Assembly (NCBI GenBank): GCA_031177685.1
Contig: JAPSGI010000001.1
Coordinates: 186,001 to 250,000 of the forward strand
Reading direction: 5' to 3'
From: Solirubrobacteraceae bacterium
Lineage (GTDB): Bacteria; Actinomycetota; Thermoleophilia; Solirubrobacterales; Solirubrobacteraceae
DNA: 64,000 nucleotides
Under the pieces are notes generated by a model. The model did not search any database. It saw only the letters and a program-made list of their open reading frames with translations, and had not been told where the DNA came from. Each line of letters starts with the position of its first letter. Position 1 is the first letter of the stretch. Positions 35,338-45,000 of the stretch are shown here, piece by piece. A program made the position numbers and the translations under genes.

Positions 35338-37529
35338 GCACGACCGTCACGCCGCAGACGCGAACCGCGCAGCCGGCCGCCACGCCGGGCCGCGTAACCG
35401 AGCAGACCCGCGCGCGCTATCCCGACGCCGAGGGCTACGCCGAGCGCGACGGCCAGCGCCTGTTCTACGAGGTCTACGGCGAGGGCGAGGAGACCGTCTT
35501 CTTCCTGCCCACCTGGTCGCTCGTGCACTCGCGCGTCTGGAAGATGCAGGTCCCCTACTTCGCCCGCCACTTCCGGGTGCTCACGATGGACGGGCTGGGC
35601 AACGGCCTGTCCGACCGCTGCGGCGACCCGGAGCGCTACGCCGCCGCAGAGTTCGCCGAGGACTGCCTGGCCGTGATGGACGCGACCGAGACCCGTCGCG
35701 CCGTGCTCGTGGGCGTCTCCCGCGGCGCCCAGTGGCTGCTGGAGATGGCCCGGCGCCACCCCGACCGGGTGGCAGGCGCCGCCTTCCTGGGGCCGATGTT
35801 TCCCTACACGCCCTCGCAGTGGTCGCTGCTGCTGCACCCGGCGACGCAGCGCGGCTTCTTCGCGCGCATGCCCGCCTACCGCGGATGGGGCCGCATTAAC
35901 GCGAACCACTGGCGACAGGACTTCCCGCAGTTCGTGGAGTGGTTCCAGCGCCGCTGCCTGCCCGAGCCCCACTCGACCAAGGCCATCGAGGACGCCGTCG
36001 GCTGGGGCCTGGAGACCGACCCCGAGACGCTGATCGCCACGGCGCAGGGAGCTATGCACCGCGACCGCGCCACGCTGCGCGAGCTCGCGCAGGGCCTGTC
36101 CTGCCCGAGCCTCGTGATCCACGGCGACCGGGACAGGATCACCCCCCTGCGCGACGGTCGGGCCCTGGCGCGGCTGGCCGGCGCCGGCCTGGAGGTGGTG
36201 GAGGGCGGCGGGCACGTCATCGGCGCCCGCAAGCCCGTGGCGGTCAACCTGGCGCTGCGCGACCTGGCCGAGGAGGTCTTCGAGCGCCCGCGCACGCCCC
36301 GCGACCCCACCGTCCACCGCGGCGACGGCCGGCCGCGCGCGCTGTTCGTCTCCTCCCCGATCGGGCTCGGCCACGCCCAGCGCGACGTCGCCATCGCGCG
36401 CGAGCTGCGCCGGCGCGTGCCCGGCCTGGAGGTCGACTGGCTCGCCCAGAACCCCGTCACCCGCGTGCTCGAGCAGGAGGGCGAGCGCATCCACCCCGCC
36501 AGCGCGCACCTGGCCAATGAGTCCAAGCACATCGAGTCCGAGTCGGCCGAGCACGATCTGCACTGCTTCCACGCCTTCCGGCGCATGGACGAGATCCTTG
36601 CCGCCAACTTCATGGTCTTCCACGACCTCGTGCGCGACGAGCGCTACGACCTGTGGGTCGGCGACGAGGCGTGGGAGCTGGACTACTACCTGCACGAGAA
36701 CCCGCGCGAGAAGCGCGTCCCGTTCGCCTGGCTGACCGACTTCGTGGGCTGGCTGCCGATGTCCGACGGGGGAGAGCACGAGCACTACCTGACCGCCGAC
36801 TACAACGCGGACATGATCGATCACATCGATCATCACCCGGAGGTGCGCGACCTCGCGCTGTTCGTCGGCAACCCCGAGGACATCGTCCCGCACCGGCTCG
36901 GCCCGGACCTGCCGCTCGTGCGCGACTGGACCGAGCGCCACTTCGACTTCACGGGCTACGTCACCGGCTTCGACCCCGAGGCGCTCGGGGACCGTTCGCG
37001 GCTGCGCGCCGAGCTGGGCTACGGGGACGACGAGCGCGTGTGCATCGTCACGGTGGGCGGCTCGGGCGTCGGCGCGCACCTGCTGCGGCGGGTGATCGAC
37101 GCCTTCCCGGCGGCCAGGGAGCGGGTCCCCGACCTGCGGATGATCGTCGTGGCGGGCCCGCGCATCGACCCCGCCGGGCTACCCGACCACGACGGGCTGG
37201 AGGTCGTGGCCTACGTCCACAACCTCTACCGCCACCTGGCGGCCTGCGACCTCGCCGTCGTGCAGGGCGGCTTGACGACGTCGATGGAGCTGACCGCGAA
37301 CAAGCGGCCGTTCCTGTACTTCCCGCTGCGCCACCACTTCGAGCAGAACCTCCACGTCCGCCACCGCCTCGAGCGCTACGGCGCGGGCCGGCACATGGAC
37401 TTCGACCACTCGACCCCGGAGGACGTCGCCGACGCGATCGCCGCTGAGGTAGGACGCGAGGTGAGCTACCGCGACGTCGAGACCGACGGGGCCGAACGCG
37501 CCGCGGACCGGCTGGCGCAGCTGCTCTGA
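35334..37529 (+). CDS. Fusion of alpha/beta-hydrolase and GT28/MurG-like glycosyltransferase
   Basis: 731 residues from ATG 35334. Residues about 40-310 are an alpha/beta-hydrolase: LPTWSLVHSRVW, nucleophile Ser129 in VGVSRGAQW, acid in IHGDRDRITP and His in EGGGHVIG. A short linker leads at about 335 to a glycosyltransferase of the GT-B type: LFVSSPIGLGHAQRDVAIARELRRR at the start and VVQGGLTTSMELTANKRPFLYFPLRHHFEQ near the end, the nucleotide-sugar binding region of MurG/UGT-like enzymes. The order suggests hydrolysis or transacylation and glycosylation of one small molecule. Co-transcribed with TetR. Substrate unknown. Confidence 0.8.
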   Translation: MSTTVTPQTRTAQPAATPGRVTEQTRARYPDAEGYAERDGQRLFYEVYGEGEETVFFLPTWSLVHSRVWKMQVPYFARHFRVLTMDGLGNGLSDRCGDPERYAAAEFAEDCLAVMDATETRRAVLVGVSRGAQWLLEMARRHPDRVAGAAFLGPMFPYTPSQWSLLLHPATQRGFFARMPAYRGWGRINANHWRQDFPQFVEWFQRRCLPEPHSTKAIEDAVGWGLETDPETLIATAQGAMHRDRATLRELAQGLSCPSLVIHGDRDRITPLRDGRALARLAGAGLEVVEGGGHVIGARKPVAVNLALRDLAEEVFERPRTPRDPTVHRGDGRPRALFVSSPIGLGHAQRDVAIARELRRRVPGLEVDWLAQNPVTRVLEQEGERIHPASAHLANESKHIESESAEHDLHCFHAFRRMDEILAANFMVFHDLVRDERYDLWVGDEAWELDYYLHENPREKRVPFAWLTDFVGWLPMSDGGEHEHYLTADYNADMIDHIDHHPEVRDLALFVGNPEDIVPHRLGPDLPLVRDWTERHFDFTGYVTGFDPEALGDRSRLRAELGYGDDERVCIVTVGGSGVGAHLLRRVIDAFPAARERVPDLRMIVVAGPRIDPAGLPDHDGLEVVAYVHNLYRHLAACDLAVVQGGLTTSMELTANKRPFLYFPLRHHFEQNLHVRHRLERYGAGRHMDFDHSTPEDVADAIAAEVGREVSYRDVETDGAERAADRLAQLL

Positions 37530-37730
37530 CGGCGAAGATCACGAGCGGCGGTCGAGGACTACGCCCTCGCGACCGTCCCGGGAACCCTCCGGACATGACC
37601 CGGCAACGGCCCGTGCATGCGGGAGCGGGTACCAATCGGGGTACCAATCTGAGCGCGAGCGAAGCCAACTGAGATCGCCGAATCCCGCGGACACTGGTCA
37701 CGTGACACGAAGCCCTATGCCAAGGCCAGC
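37530..37730 (+). other. Right end of island A; integrase 3'-end relic
   Basis: No intact gene. Bases 37627-37654 match 48493-48520 at about 25 of 28 positions and both stop exactly 77 bases before their att repeat. In the frame shared by both copies they read GTNRGTNLS and GTDPGTNLS, like the tail of a protein. Many tRNA-targeting integrases end close to the att site, so these may be the last traces of integrase genes; that is inference. Confidence 0.45.
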
Positions 37731-37773
37731 CTCATAACCCGAAGGTCGCGGGTTCGAATCTCGCCCCCGCTAT
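37731..37773 (+). repeat. att-like direct repeat, copy 2
   Basis: 43 bases matching the 3' half of tRNA-fMet with one change (C to T at 37761). It is not a full tRNA: the 5' half is missing. It ends island A and begins island B. Confidence 0.85.
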
Positions 37774-37777
37774 AGGC

Positions 37778-37803
37778 GAAGCCCCGGCTCCGGCTGGGGT
37801 TTC
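37778..37803 (+). terminator. Hairpin after att copy 2
   Basis: GAAGCCCC (37778-37785) pairs with GGGGTTTC (37796-37803), one G-T pair, loop of ten. It resembles the tRNA terminator at 31419 in place and shape. Confidence 0.55.
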
Positions 37804-37862
37804 GTCGTTGTTGGGGTGGGGTCGCGATGAGGGGCGGGTACCAATCGGCGATCCCCTCGAGC

Positions 37863-38021
37863 ATGACTGAGGCACGGGAGTGGCTGGCCGTCATGCGCAT
37901 CGCTGGCGACGAGAAGCTGATGGAAACGATCACGGTACTCGTGGCGCACGACTGCGAGTGCCGGCGCGTGGGTTCGCGCGTCCGCAGGCGCGGAGCGCCT
38001 ACGCGGGACCGCGAGCTTTGA
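37863..38021 (+). CDS. Small hypothetical protein
   Basis: 52 residues from ATG 37863 (MTEAREWLAVMRIAGDEKLM...), ending with a basic, Arg-rich stretch. It overlaps the next small frame as TTGA. No homology recognised. Upstream GGGTACCAATCGG (37837-37849) repeats part of the island-end sequence. It may be a real small gene of island B or a chance frame. Confidence 0.3.
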   Translation: MTEAREWLAVMRIAGDEKLMETITVLVAHDCECRRVGSRVRRRGAPTRDREL

Positions 38022-38290
38022 GCGCCTTCACGCCCGAGCTTGCACGGCGCGCCATCGAGATCGCCGCGGACCTGCGCGGGCGAGTCGCGCGCCTGCGGGA
38101 GCTCGATGATTCGCTTGCGATGCAGGTAGAGAGGGTCAAGCGATTGCAGGGGGCCGAGGAAGCCCACGCCGCTTTGAGCGACGTCCGTGCGAACGCCGGA
38201 AAGGTGAGGTCGGAGATCGAAGCGTGCAGAGGCTCCTTGCCTTCCGTCACGCCACGCCTCGCTCGCGCGTTGTTGCGGTGGACGGGTTGA
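38018..38290 (+). CDS. Small hypothetical coiled-coil protein
   Basis: 90 residues from TTG 38018 (TTGA overlap). Almost wholly helical with heptad-like leucines (IAADLRGRVARLRELDDSLAMQVERVKRL). No family recognised. Base composition resembles the island B genes that follow. Start codon choice rests only on the overlap. Confidence 0.35.
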   Translation: MSAFTPELARRAIEIAADLRGRVARLRELDDSLAMQVERVKRLQGAEEAHAALSDVRANAGKVRSEIEACRGSLPSVTPRLARALLRWTG

Positions 38291-38362
38291 GCGGTTCAGG
38301 TCTATCGAGCATAAGCCGAGAGATCGCGTCGCTCTGAACTGACCTAGGGCGGGAGAACGGTA

Positions 38363-41300
38363 GTGCGGGACGGGCAAGACGATGGGCGCTGCACGCATAG
38401 GCAGCACATGGTGGGCCGGGATCGGCACGCCGGCTTGTCGCGCTCGGGTGCGGGCGCGGCCCTGATCGCGGTCCTGGCCGTCCTGGTGAGCGCGGCCCTA
38501 TTTGGCGTGGTGGCCGATTTGGGTGCCGCCGCTGGCTCTGCCGGGTCCGCTGCGTCCGATCCGGCGGCCGCCGACTCGCCTCCGCCGCCGGAGCCGGTTC
38601 CGGTGAGCGCGGCTACCGACCGGAGCGATGCTGGCATCCGCGCGCGGTCGCGCAGCGAGTACTCCAACCAGACCGCGGAGCGGGCGTTGCAGACGCTTCG
38701 TCAGAAGCATCCGGGTCTGCTCCCGCCGCCGTGGCGCTCCCTGGCGGATAGCCCTCATCCGGTCAAGGCGTACATCGGCGACCACGCAGCCCAACTGGAT
38801 CTGGGCAATGGGAGGCACGGGCTGGTCGAGTCGGTGCTGCCACTGCGAGCGCGAGATGCCTCGGGGACGAAGGTGCCGTTGGACTTCGGGCTAGACGAGC
38901 GGGGCGCGTTCTTCGCGCCGCACGTGCCGCTGGTCGCGGTGCGCTTGCCCAAGCGCCTGTCGGACGGCATAGAGCTGCCGGACATCGGCGTGGCCGTCAC
39001 CCCGATGAACGCGGGCGCGGGCGCCCCGGCACAGCGCGCCGAGGGATCGGTGTTCTGGGCGAATGCCGGGGGTCGTGACACCGACGTGATCGCGATGCCG
39101 GTTCCCTCGGGCTTTCAGGTTCTGGGCTACCTGCGCTCGGCGGAAAGCCCGGAGGGAGTCTCGCTGCACCTGACGCTGCCCGCCGGCGCGCACGCCAAGC
39201 GCAGCGGATCGGAAGGGGGCATCGTGATCGAACGCGGCGACGACGTGCTGGCGCGGATCTCACCGCCGGTCGCCTATGACGCCGATGGGACGCGCTTCGA
39301 GTCTTCCTACACGCTGGAGGGCGACACATTGACGGCGCGGGTTGCTCATCGCGACGCGCATCCCCACTATCCGATCGTCTTGGACCCTGTGGTGGCCGAA
39401 GACCAGCGTCACTGGCACACGAATGGGGGCATCGACTTCAACGGCTGGGCGTCAGGAAGTGTCGGGGGCTCGCCGTTTGTCTTCTGGCCGGGCGATTGGT
39501 GGCTGGGCCGGGGCCTGTACATCTACGACGCCGATGCCTTCTACACCAATGGCCACTATGGGTATTGGAGCTTCAACGCGCCGGGCTCGGAGTCATTCGT
39601 GTACGCAGCGGAGTTCCACTACGTCCGCACCGTCGATCAAGACACCTGTCTCAGGGAGGGCATCACGAACAGCGCGGGCGGGTGGCTGACCAACACGCTG
39701 TGGTGCAACGCGAATCTGAACTACGAGGGCCACGGCCACTGCGCGGCGCCCGGGTGTCCGTCGACCGCCGGCGCGGCAAACAACAGCGCCCGCTTCCACT
39801 TCCTCGCGGCCTACTACAACAAGTACCGCGACTGGTTTTGGGGCTACTTCGGCGGCGCGCTCGTCTGGCTGAATGACCTCACGCCACCGACGCTCAGCTG
39901 GTACGGGCCCAACTCCAGCTCATGGGTGCACAGCACGCCTCGCAGCCTGGCGCCGCTGGGCCGCGACAACGGCTTGGGGATCAAGCAGTGGAAGCTCAGC
40001 CTACCCGGCCAGCCGGATCGCTACCGCACGCACGATTGCGCCGGGCATCGCAACGACCGCTGCCCGTACGCCAGCGGCGTCACCGGTGTCTCGCCCAATG
40101 CCCCGCGGACATCCGGAGATGACTTCACGTACAGCACCGGCATCCTTCCCGATGGCATCAACGAGGTGCGCGGCTACGCGGCCGACTTCGCGGGCAACTG
40201 GTCGCCTCCACTCATCGACTACGTAAAGGTCGACCACTCGCCGCCCCAGATCGCGCTGTCGGGCACCCTCGCGGCTGCCGACGGACGAACGCTTGACCAC
40301 TCATCGATCTATCGCTTGCAGGTCGATGCCACCGACGGCACCGCCAGCGACCCTCGCGTCGGTGTCAAGAGCATCGAGATCCTGGTTGACGACGCGCGCC
40401 AGGACTACGCCGAGCAGGCGTGCACGCCCGATAGCTGCGCGATGAAGCACGAATGGAACCTTGTTCCGGCCGCGTTCGCGCCTGGACGACATACGATCGA
40501 GGTCACGGCAACCGATCAGCTCGGCCACTCCTCGACGCGCGAGCTAACGGTTGACGTGCCGGAGAGCACGGGGTGTGGCGGGGGCAGCGTCGATCTGCGC
40601 TCGCCCGTCTTCGCTGTCTCGACTCTGCGGCTCGTGGGCTGCCCGGGCGCCAGAGACAAGGAGGTGGCGGTCGACACTCGTGTGCGCGCTGATGGCGTGG
40701 CGGCCAACAACTACGCGGGCAGCGAGATCGCCAATGTCGGCGACGTCAACGGCGACGGCCGACCCGACCTCGCGGTCGTGGCGCCCTACGCCTCGACGAA
40801 CGGAAAGACACAGAACGGCGCCGTCTACATCGTGTACGGACGCTCAACGGCACCCGACCTCAGCTCCACCGGACCCAATGCGACGACCGTCCCGCTCGGG
40901 AGTCTTGGGACCGGTGGCTTTCGCATCGATGGCAACTGGCCGGGCGAGAAACTCGCGAACGTCGTCGGACTGGGAGACATCAACGGCGATGGACGCGACG
41001 ACCTTGCGGTCAGCAACTCCAATGCAGCCCACCTGGGCCGGGTCGGAGGCGGCTGGGTGTTCGTCGTCTTCGGCAAGTCGGGCAGTACAAACGTCGACCT
41101 GGCAGCTCTGGGCTCAGGCGGGTATCGCATCTTTGGCGCGGCTGCCGGCGATAGTACGGGTGCATCGCTCGCTCGCCTAGACGATCTGAACGGTGATGGA
41201 CGCGCCGAGCTGGCCATCGGAGCGCCCAACGCCGACAACAACTCACGCGCCGAGTCGGGGTCGGTCTACGTCGTCTACAGCAAGGCGACCACTAGCGACA

Positions 41301-42079
41301 TCGACCTCGCGGCCCTAGGTACCGACGGGTTCCGCGTCGACGGCCCGCCCGCGTCGAGCCCGTCGTTCGGCATCAACCTCCTCGCGGCGGGCGCCGACTT
41401 CAACGGCGACGCAAAGCCCGACATCGTCGTAGGCAACTCCTGGGCCTCCCCGAACGGACGGACCCGGGCTGGCTCGGCGTGGGTGGTCTTCGGACAAGCC
41501 GGGTCGGGCAACATCGACTTGAATTCGCCCGGGACGTCGTCCTACCGCGTCGACGGCGCGGTGGGCGGAGACCAGCTCGGCTCGGCTGCGGCCGGCGTCG
41601 GCGACTTGGACAGCGACGGCATCAGCGAGGTCGCGATCGGGGCGCCGCGCGCCTCGAACAACCATGGCGGAGGATCGGTGTACGTCATCACCGGCAAGCC
41701 GCGTGTGGGAACTCTCGACGCGCGGGAGCCGCTCGGCACCGAGGGCTATCGAATCGACGGTGACAACACGTCTCGCGGCGTCGGCAGTCGTTTGGCCAGG
41801 ATGAGTGATGTCAATGGCGACAATATCCCCGACCTGGGGATCGGCGCCGACAGCGGAGGGGTGTACGTCGTCTATGGCCAGGCCACGCACGGGTCGGTTG
41901 ACCTCAGCCTGCGTACGTTTAACGGGTATCGAATTGACGGCGCTGGCTCGTGGCCCAGCCTGGCTGACGCTGGCGACTTCCTCGCGACCGGCACGCCAAC
42001 CATCGCCATCGGAGACGACAACCTGCGGATGTCCGCCGGTTCGGTGTACCTCCTCGACGCCAAGCCTCGCCTGCAATGA
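38363..42079 (+). CDS. Large exported protein with C-terminal seven-bladed FG-GAP (integrin-like) propeller
   Basis: 1238 residues from GTG 38363 with GGGAG ahead. A signal anchor (about 33-55: ALIAVLAVLVSAALFGVVADL) precedes a Pro/Ala linker, a beta-rich N-terminal domain of the kind found ahead of RHS/YD-repeat proteins (HGLVESVLPLRARDASGTKVPLD), a middle region with four paired cysteines and an Ig-like segment. From about 785 seven repeats with Ca-binding DxNxDGxxD loops begin near residues 793, 872, 940, 1012, 1081, 1149 and 1209 (the last degenerate), i.e. one complete integrin-type propeller. Acts outside the cell, probably in adhesion or carbohydrate binding. First of four coupled genes. 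Confidence 0.82.
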   Translation: MRDGQDDGRCTHRQHMVGRDRHAGLSRSGAGAALIAVLAVLVSAALFGVVADLGAAAGSAGSAASDPAAADSPPPPEPVPVSAATDRSDAGIRARSRSEYSNQTAERALQTLRQKHPGLLPPPWRSLADSPHPVKAYIGDHAAQLDLGNGRHGLVESVLPLRARDASGTKVPLDFGLDERGAFFAPHVPLVAVRLPKRLSDGIELPDIGVAVTPMNAGAGAPAQRAEGSVFWANAGGRDTDVIAMPVPSGFQVLGYLRSAESPEGVSLHLTLPAGAHAKRSGSEGGIVIERGDDVLARISPPVAYDADGTRFESSYTLEGDTLTARVAHRDAHPHYPIVLDPVVAEDQRHWHTNGGIDFNGWASGSVGGSPFVFWPGDWWLGRGLYIYDADAFYTNGHYGYWSFNAPGSESFVYAAEFHYVRTVDQDTCLREGITNSAGGWLTNTLWCNANLNYEGHGHCAAPGCPSTAGAANNSARFHFLAAYYNKYRDWFWGYFGGALVWLNDLTPPTLSWYGPNSSSWVHSTPRSLAPLGRDNGLGIKQWKLSLPGQPDRYRTHDCAGHRNDRCPYASGVTGVSPNAPRTSGDDFTYSTGILPDGINEVRGYAADFAGNWSPPLIDYVKVDHSPPQIALSGTLAAADGRTLDHSSIYRLQVDATDGTASDPRVGVKSIEILVDDARQDYAEQACTPDSCAMKHEWNLVPAAFAPGRHTIEVTATDQLGHSSTRELTVDVPESTGCGGGSVDLRSPVFAVSTLRLVGCPGARDKEVAVDTRVRADGVAANNYAGSEIANVGDVNGDGRPDLAVVAPYASTNGKTQNGAVYIVYGRSTAPDLSSTGPNATTVPLGSLGTGGFRIDGNWPGEKLANVVGLGDINGDGRDDLAVSNSNAAHLGRVGGGWVFVVFGKSGSTNVDLAALGSGGYRIFGAAAGDSTGASLARLDDLNGDGRAELAIGAPNADNNSRAESGSVYVVYSKATTSDIDLAALGTDGFRVDGPPASSPSFGINLLAAGADFNGDAKPDIVVGNSWASPNGRTRAGSAWVVFGQAGSGNIDLNSPGTSSYRVDGAVGGDQLGSAAAGVGDLDSDGISEVAIGAPRASNNHGGGSVYVITGKPRVGTLDAREPLGTEGYRIDGDNTSRGVGSRLARMSDVNGDNIPDLGIGADSGGVYVVYGQATHGSVDLSLRTFNGYRIDGAGSWPSLADAGDFLATGTPTIAIGDDNLRMSAGSVYLLDAKPRLQ

Positions 42080-45000
42080 ACTCCGATCCCGCAATGTCAC
42101 ATTTTCACAGCACGGGGCGTTCGTCGGACATGGGCGGGGAAACGATCGGAAGTCGGCGATGCGGGCTGGCGGCCTGGTCCCTCGTCGCCATCGCGATGCT
42201 CGGCGCGATGGTGCTGTCGCCGACTACTGCGCCCAGCGCTGGCGCCGCCACGGGACCCCGCGTGGCGGCGCTCGACACGTGGCCTGGCGCGTTCAGCGCT
42301 CGGACGGCCACGAAGTCGCGCCAGTCCGCCCGCCGAGCTAGCCGGATACGCAGGCGAACTGCCCGAGCATCGCGCCGCCCAAGGTCGGCACCGGCGGCCG
42401 TCCCGCCTTCGGCCGCGACACTCTCTCCGCGGTCAGGCGGTGACTCTGGCGCCGGTTACCAAGTCGCCGACGAACTGAACAGAGTCGTTTCGTCCGCTTC
42501 GCAGCAGGAGTCCTCGGCGCCGATCGAGGATCCCGGGCCGATTGCGCTTCCCGTCGGAGGAGTGATCGTCGATCCGCTGGCCGCGGGGGTGGAGGAGAAC
42601 CCGCCCAGCGTCGAGCAGCCGAACGTCTCCGTGGACCCGTACTTCCCGACCAACAACCTCGCGCTGGGACTTTTCGGTTCGGGATTCGGACGAGGCGACA
42701 ATTTTAGCCAGCGGGTGGCCGTGGCGGTTGGCGGCGGGCAGGTGTGGGTGATGGCCGGCGGCAGCTCCAGCAAGCTCGTCTACAACTTCGACACCGTCGA
42801 GCTCACGCCCGGACACGATGAGGACGGGACCGCCAACGACATACCCGCATCGTGGCCCACCGGGCTTTCGAGCCTGCGAGATCTCGCCTACTACGGGGGC
42901 GAGATCTATGTCCTGGGTACCGAGGGCAGCGCCACCACGGTCAAGGTGTTCACCCCCCAGGGCGCGGTCGTTCGCACGCTGCGCCCCAACGTGCCGACGA
43001 GCGACAGCGCCTTCACCGGCCTCGACGTCGCATGGAACGAGCTGTGGCTCTCGCGGCCCGCCAACACGACGTTGAACGCCGAGGACATCCTCGGCCAGGA
43101 GATCGCCATCTTCGACGCTCACAGCGGCGGGCTGAAGGGCATCTCGCGCAACCCGCTCAGCGAGCGTCGCGACATCTCGCCGCGCGGCTGGTGGGACCTT
43201 GCCATCGTCCCCGAGTTCGGCGGCGCCATCGTGGACCGGCGCATGTTCGCGCGCGGCACGATCCTCCCCGGTCTCGCCACCAACGACTCCGAAGGGTGCA
43301 CGGCCGTGCTGGTGTACGCGTGTGCGTCCGCAGACCAACGCGGAGTCGACGCGCCCTGGGGAATGCGCTGGTTCCTGGAGATCGTCTCGAGCGCCGCCAA
43401 CGGCACCTACCGACCCGTCAAGGAATTCGCCGTCGTCAAGCGCTCCCTGGCCCCTCAAACGGCCGCGCTGGATCCGCTCACCGACTTCCTCGGCCCGCTC
43501 GGGACCTCCGGCTACTACCTCACCCAAAAGCGCGAGTGGGAGCCCTACATGGCGCAGAACCTCGGCGACCCCTTCACACTTTCCGACATCGCCTACAACA
43601 ACCGCGAAGTGCGCATCGACTGGTTCGGCCCGCTGTCCAAGCGCGACTGGCAGCGCGGCGACAACCAATGCGTCAGTTACATCGTCTCCGACGCCGACGT
43701 CTTCATCGTCGGCGCCAAGGGCGAGCGCCGCTACGAACTCGCCCGCGGTTTCGAGCAGATCGGCTACCGCATCGACGGCGGACCGCTTCAGCAGATCCGA
43801 ACCGGCATCACCAACGCCGTCGGCGACTACTGCATCGACACGACGACGTATAGCAACGGTGTTCACAAGATCCAGCTCGAAGCCAGGGTCGGCGGCCGGA
43901 CGATCACCGTCGAGAACACCCAGCTGCACATCGACAACGAGAAGCCGACGGGTGCGTTGGACCCGCTCCCCACCTGGGCGCGCGAGCAGATCACAGTCAC
44001 CGGCACTCTGACCGACGAATGGTCAAAGCCCCGCGACTGGACGCTGCGCGTGAAGAGGCTGTCGGACGAGAACGACAACTCGATTGCCGGCGCTTCGTGG
44101 CAGACCGTGTGCCCTAACGTGACGACTCCCGATCCCATCGGCAAGTACAGCTGCGCGTGGGACACGAGGCAGTACGGGGACGGCGATTACGAGGTACAGG
44201 CGGCGCTCCGCGACAACTCCTTGGGAATCCTGCACCGGGAGGCCGAGACGACGCCTCGCAACAACGAGCAGACGGTCACGGGTTACACGAGCGTGGACAA
44301 CCACGGGCCGGTGCTCGGCAACTTCGCGCCGGCTCTCGGCGAATACGGGAACGAGACGGTCGAGGAGGTTGACTCGGCCGTCGAGTGGACGCAGACCGAC
44401 GCACTCTCCGGCATGGACTCCGGACTGATCCAGCACAACACGGCCGCGGGCAGGTGCGATGGCGACTGGCGTGACATCGGTACCTCTCAGGCGTCTGGCG
44501 AGGCGGAAGTGCCGTGGAACACGGCGGCCCTGCCAAACGGCCTGCTCTGCCTTCGCGCGCTTGCCCGCGATCGCGCCGGTAACGCGACGGAGGTCCGTTG
44601 GCAGGCCATCGTCAGCGCCAAGCGCTTCTACGCCCCTCCGGTGCCTGGGTCGTCGGGTACCGTCGAGACGGAGGACCCCCAGCGCAACTACGCCGGGCAG
44701 GACGTCGGTGCTCGGCCCCCCGCGCGCCGCGGCGCCGGGTTTCGCTTCAACTGGGGGACCAGCGTCGCGATCAAGACGCCGACGGCTCCACAGCCCTTTC
44801 AGCTTTCGCAGACGTCGAATCCGCGACCGGACCCGCCCTTCCGCTGCTGCGCTGAGGCCGCCTTCACCGCCCATCGGGTGGGGAACGGCAACAGCGACAA
44901 CAGCCTCGGCTTCATAGAGGTCGGGCTCATAACCGAGGGCTGGTGCAACTCGCGCCGTTTCGATCCGGCGACCGATGCGGAGCACTACGGCTGGAACGAG

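Noticed and set aside
37731-37773. A second tRNA-Met gene
   Set aside because: Only the 3' half matches; there is no acceptor 5' strand, D-arm or 5' anticodon stem upstream. Same for 48597-48640.
42433-43929. 498-codon minus-strand frame inside island B
   Set aside because: Antisense to the second propeller-operon gene, which has a signal peptide and coherent domains.
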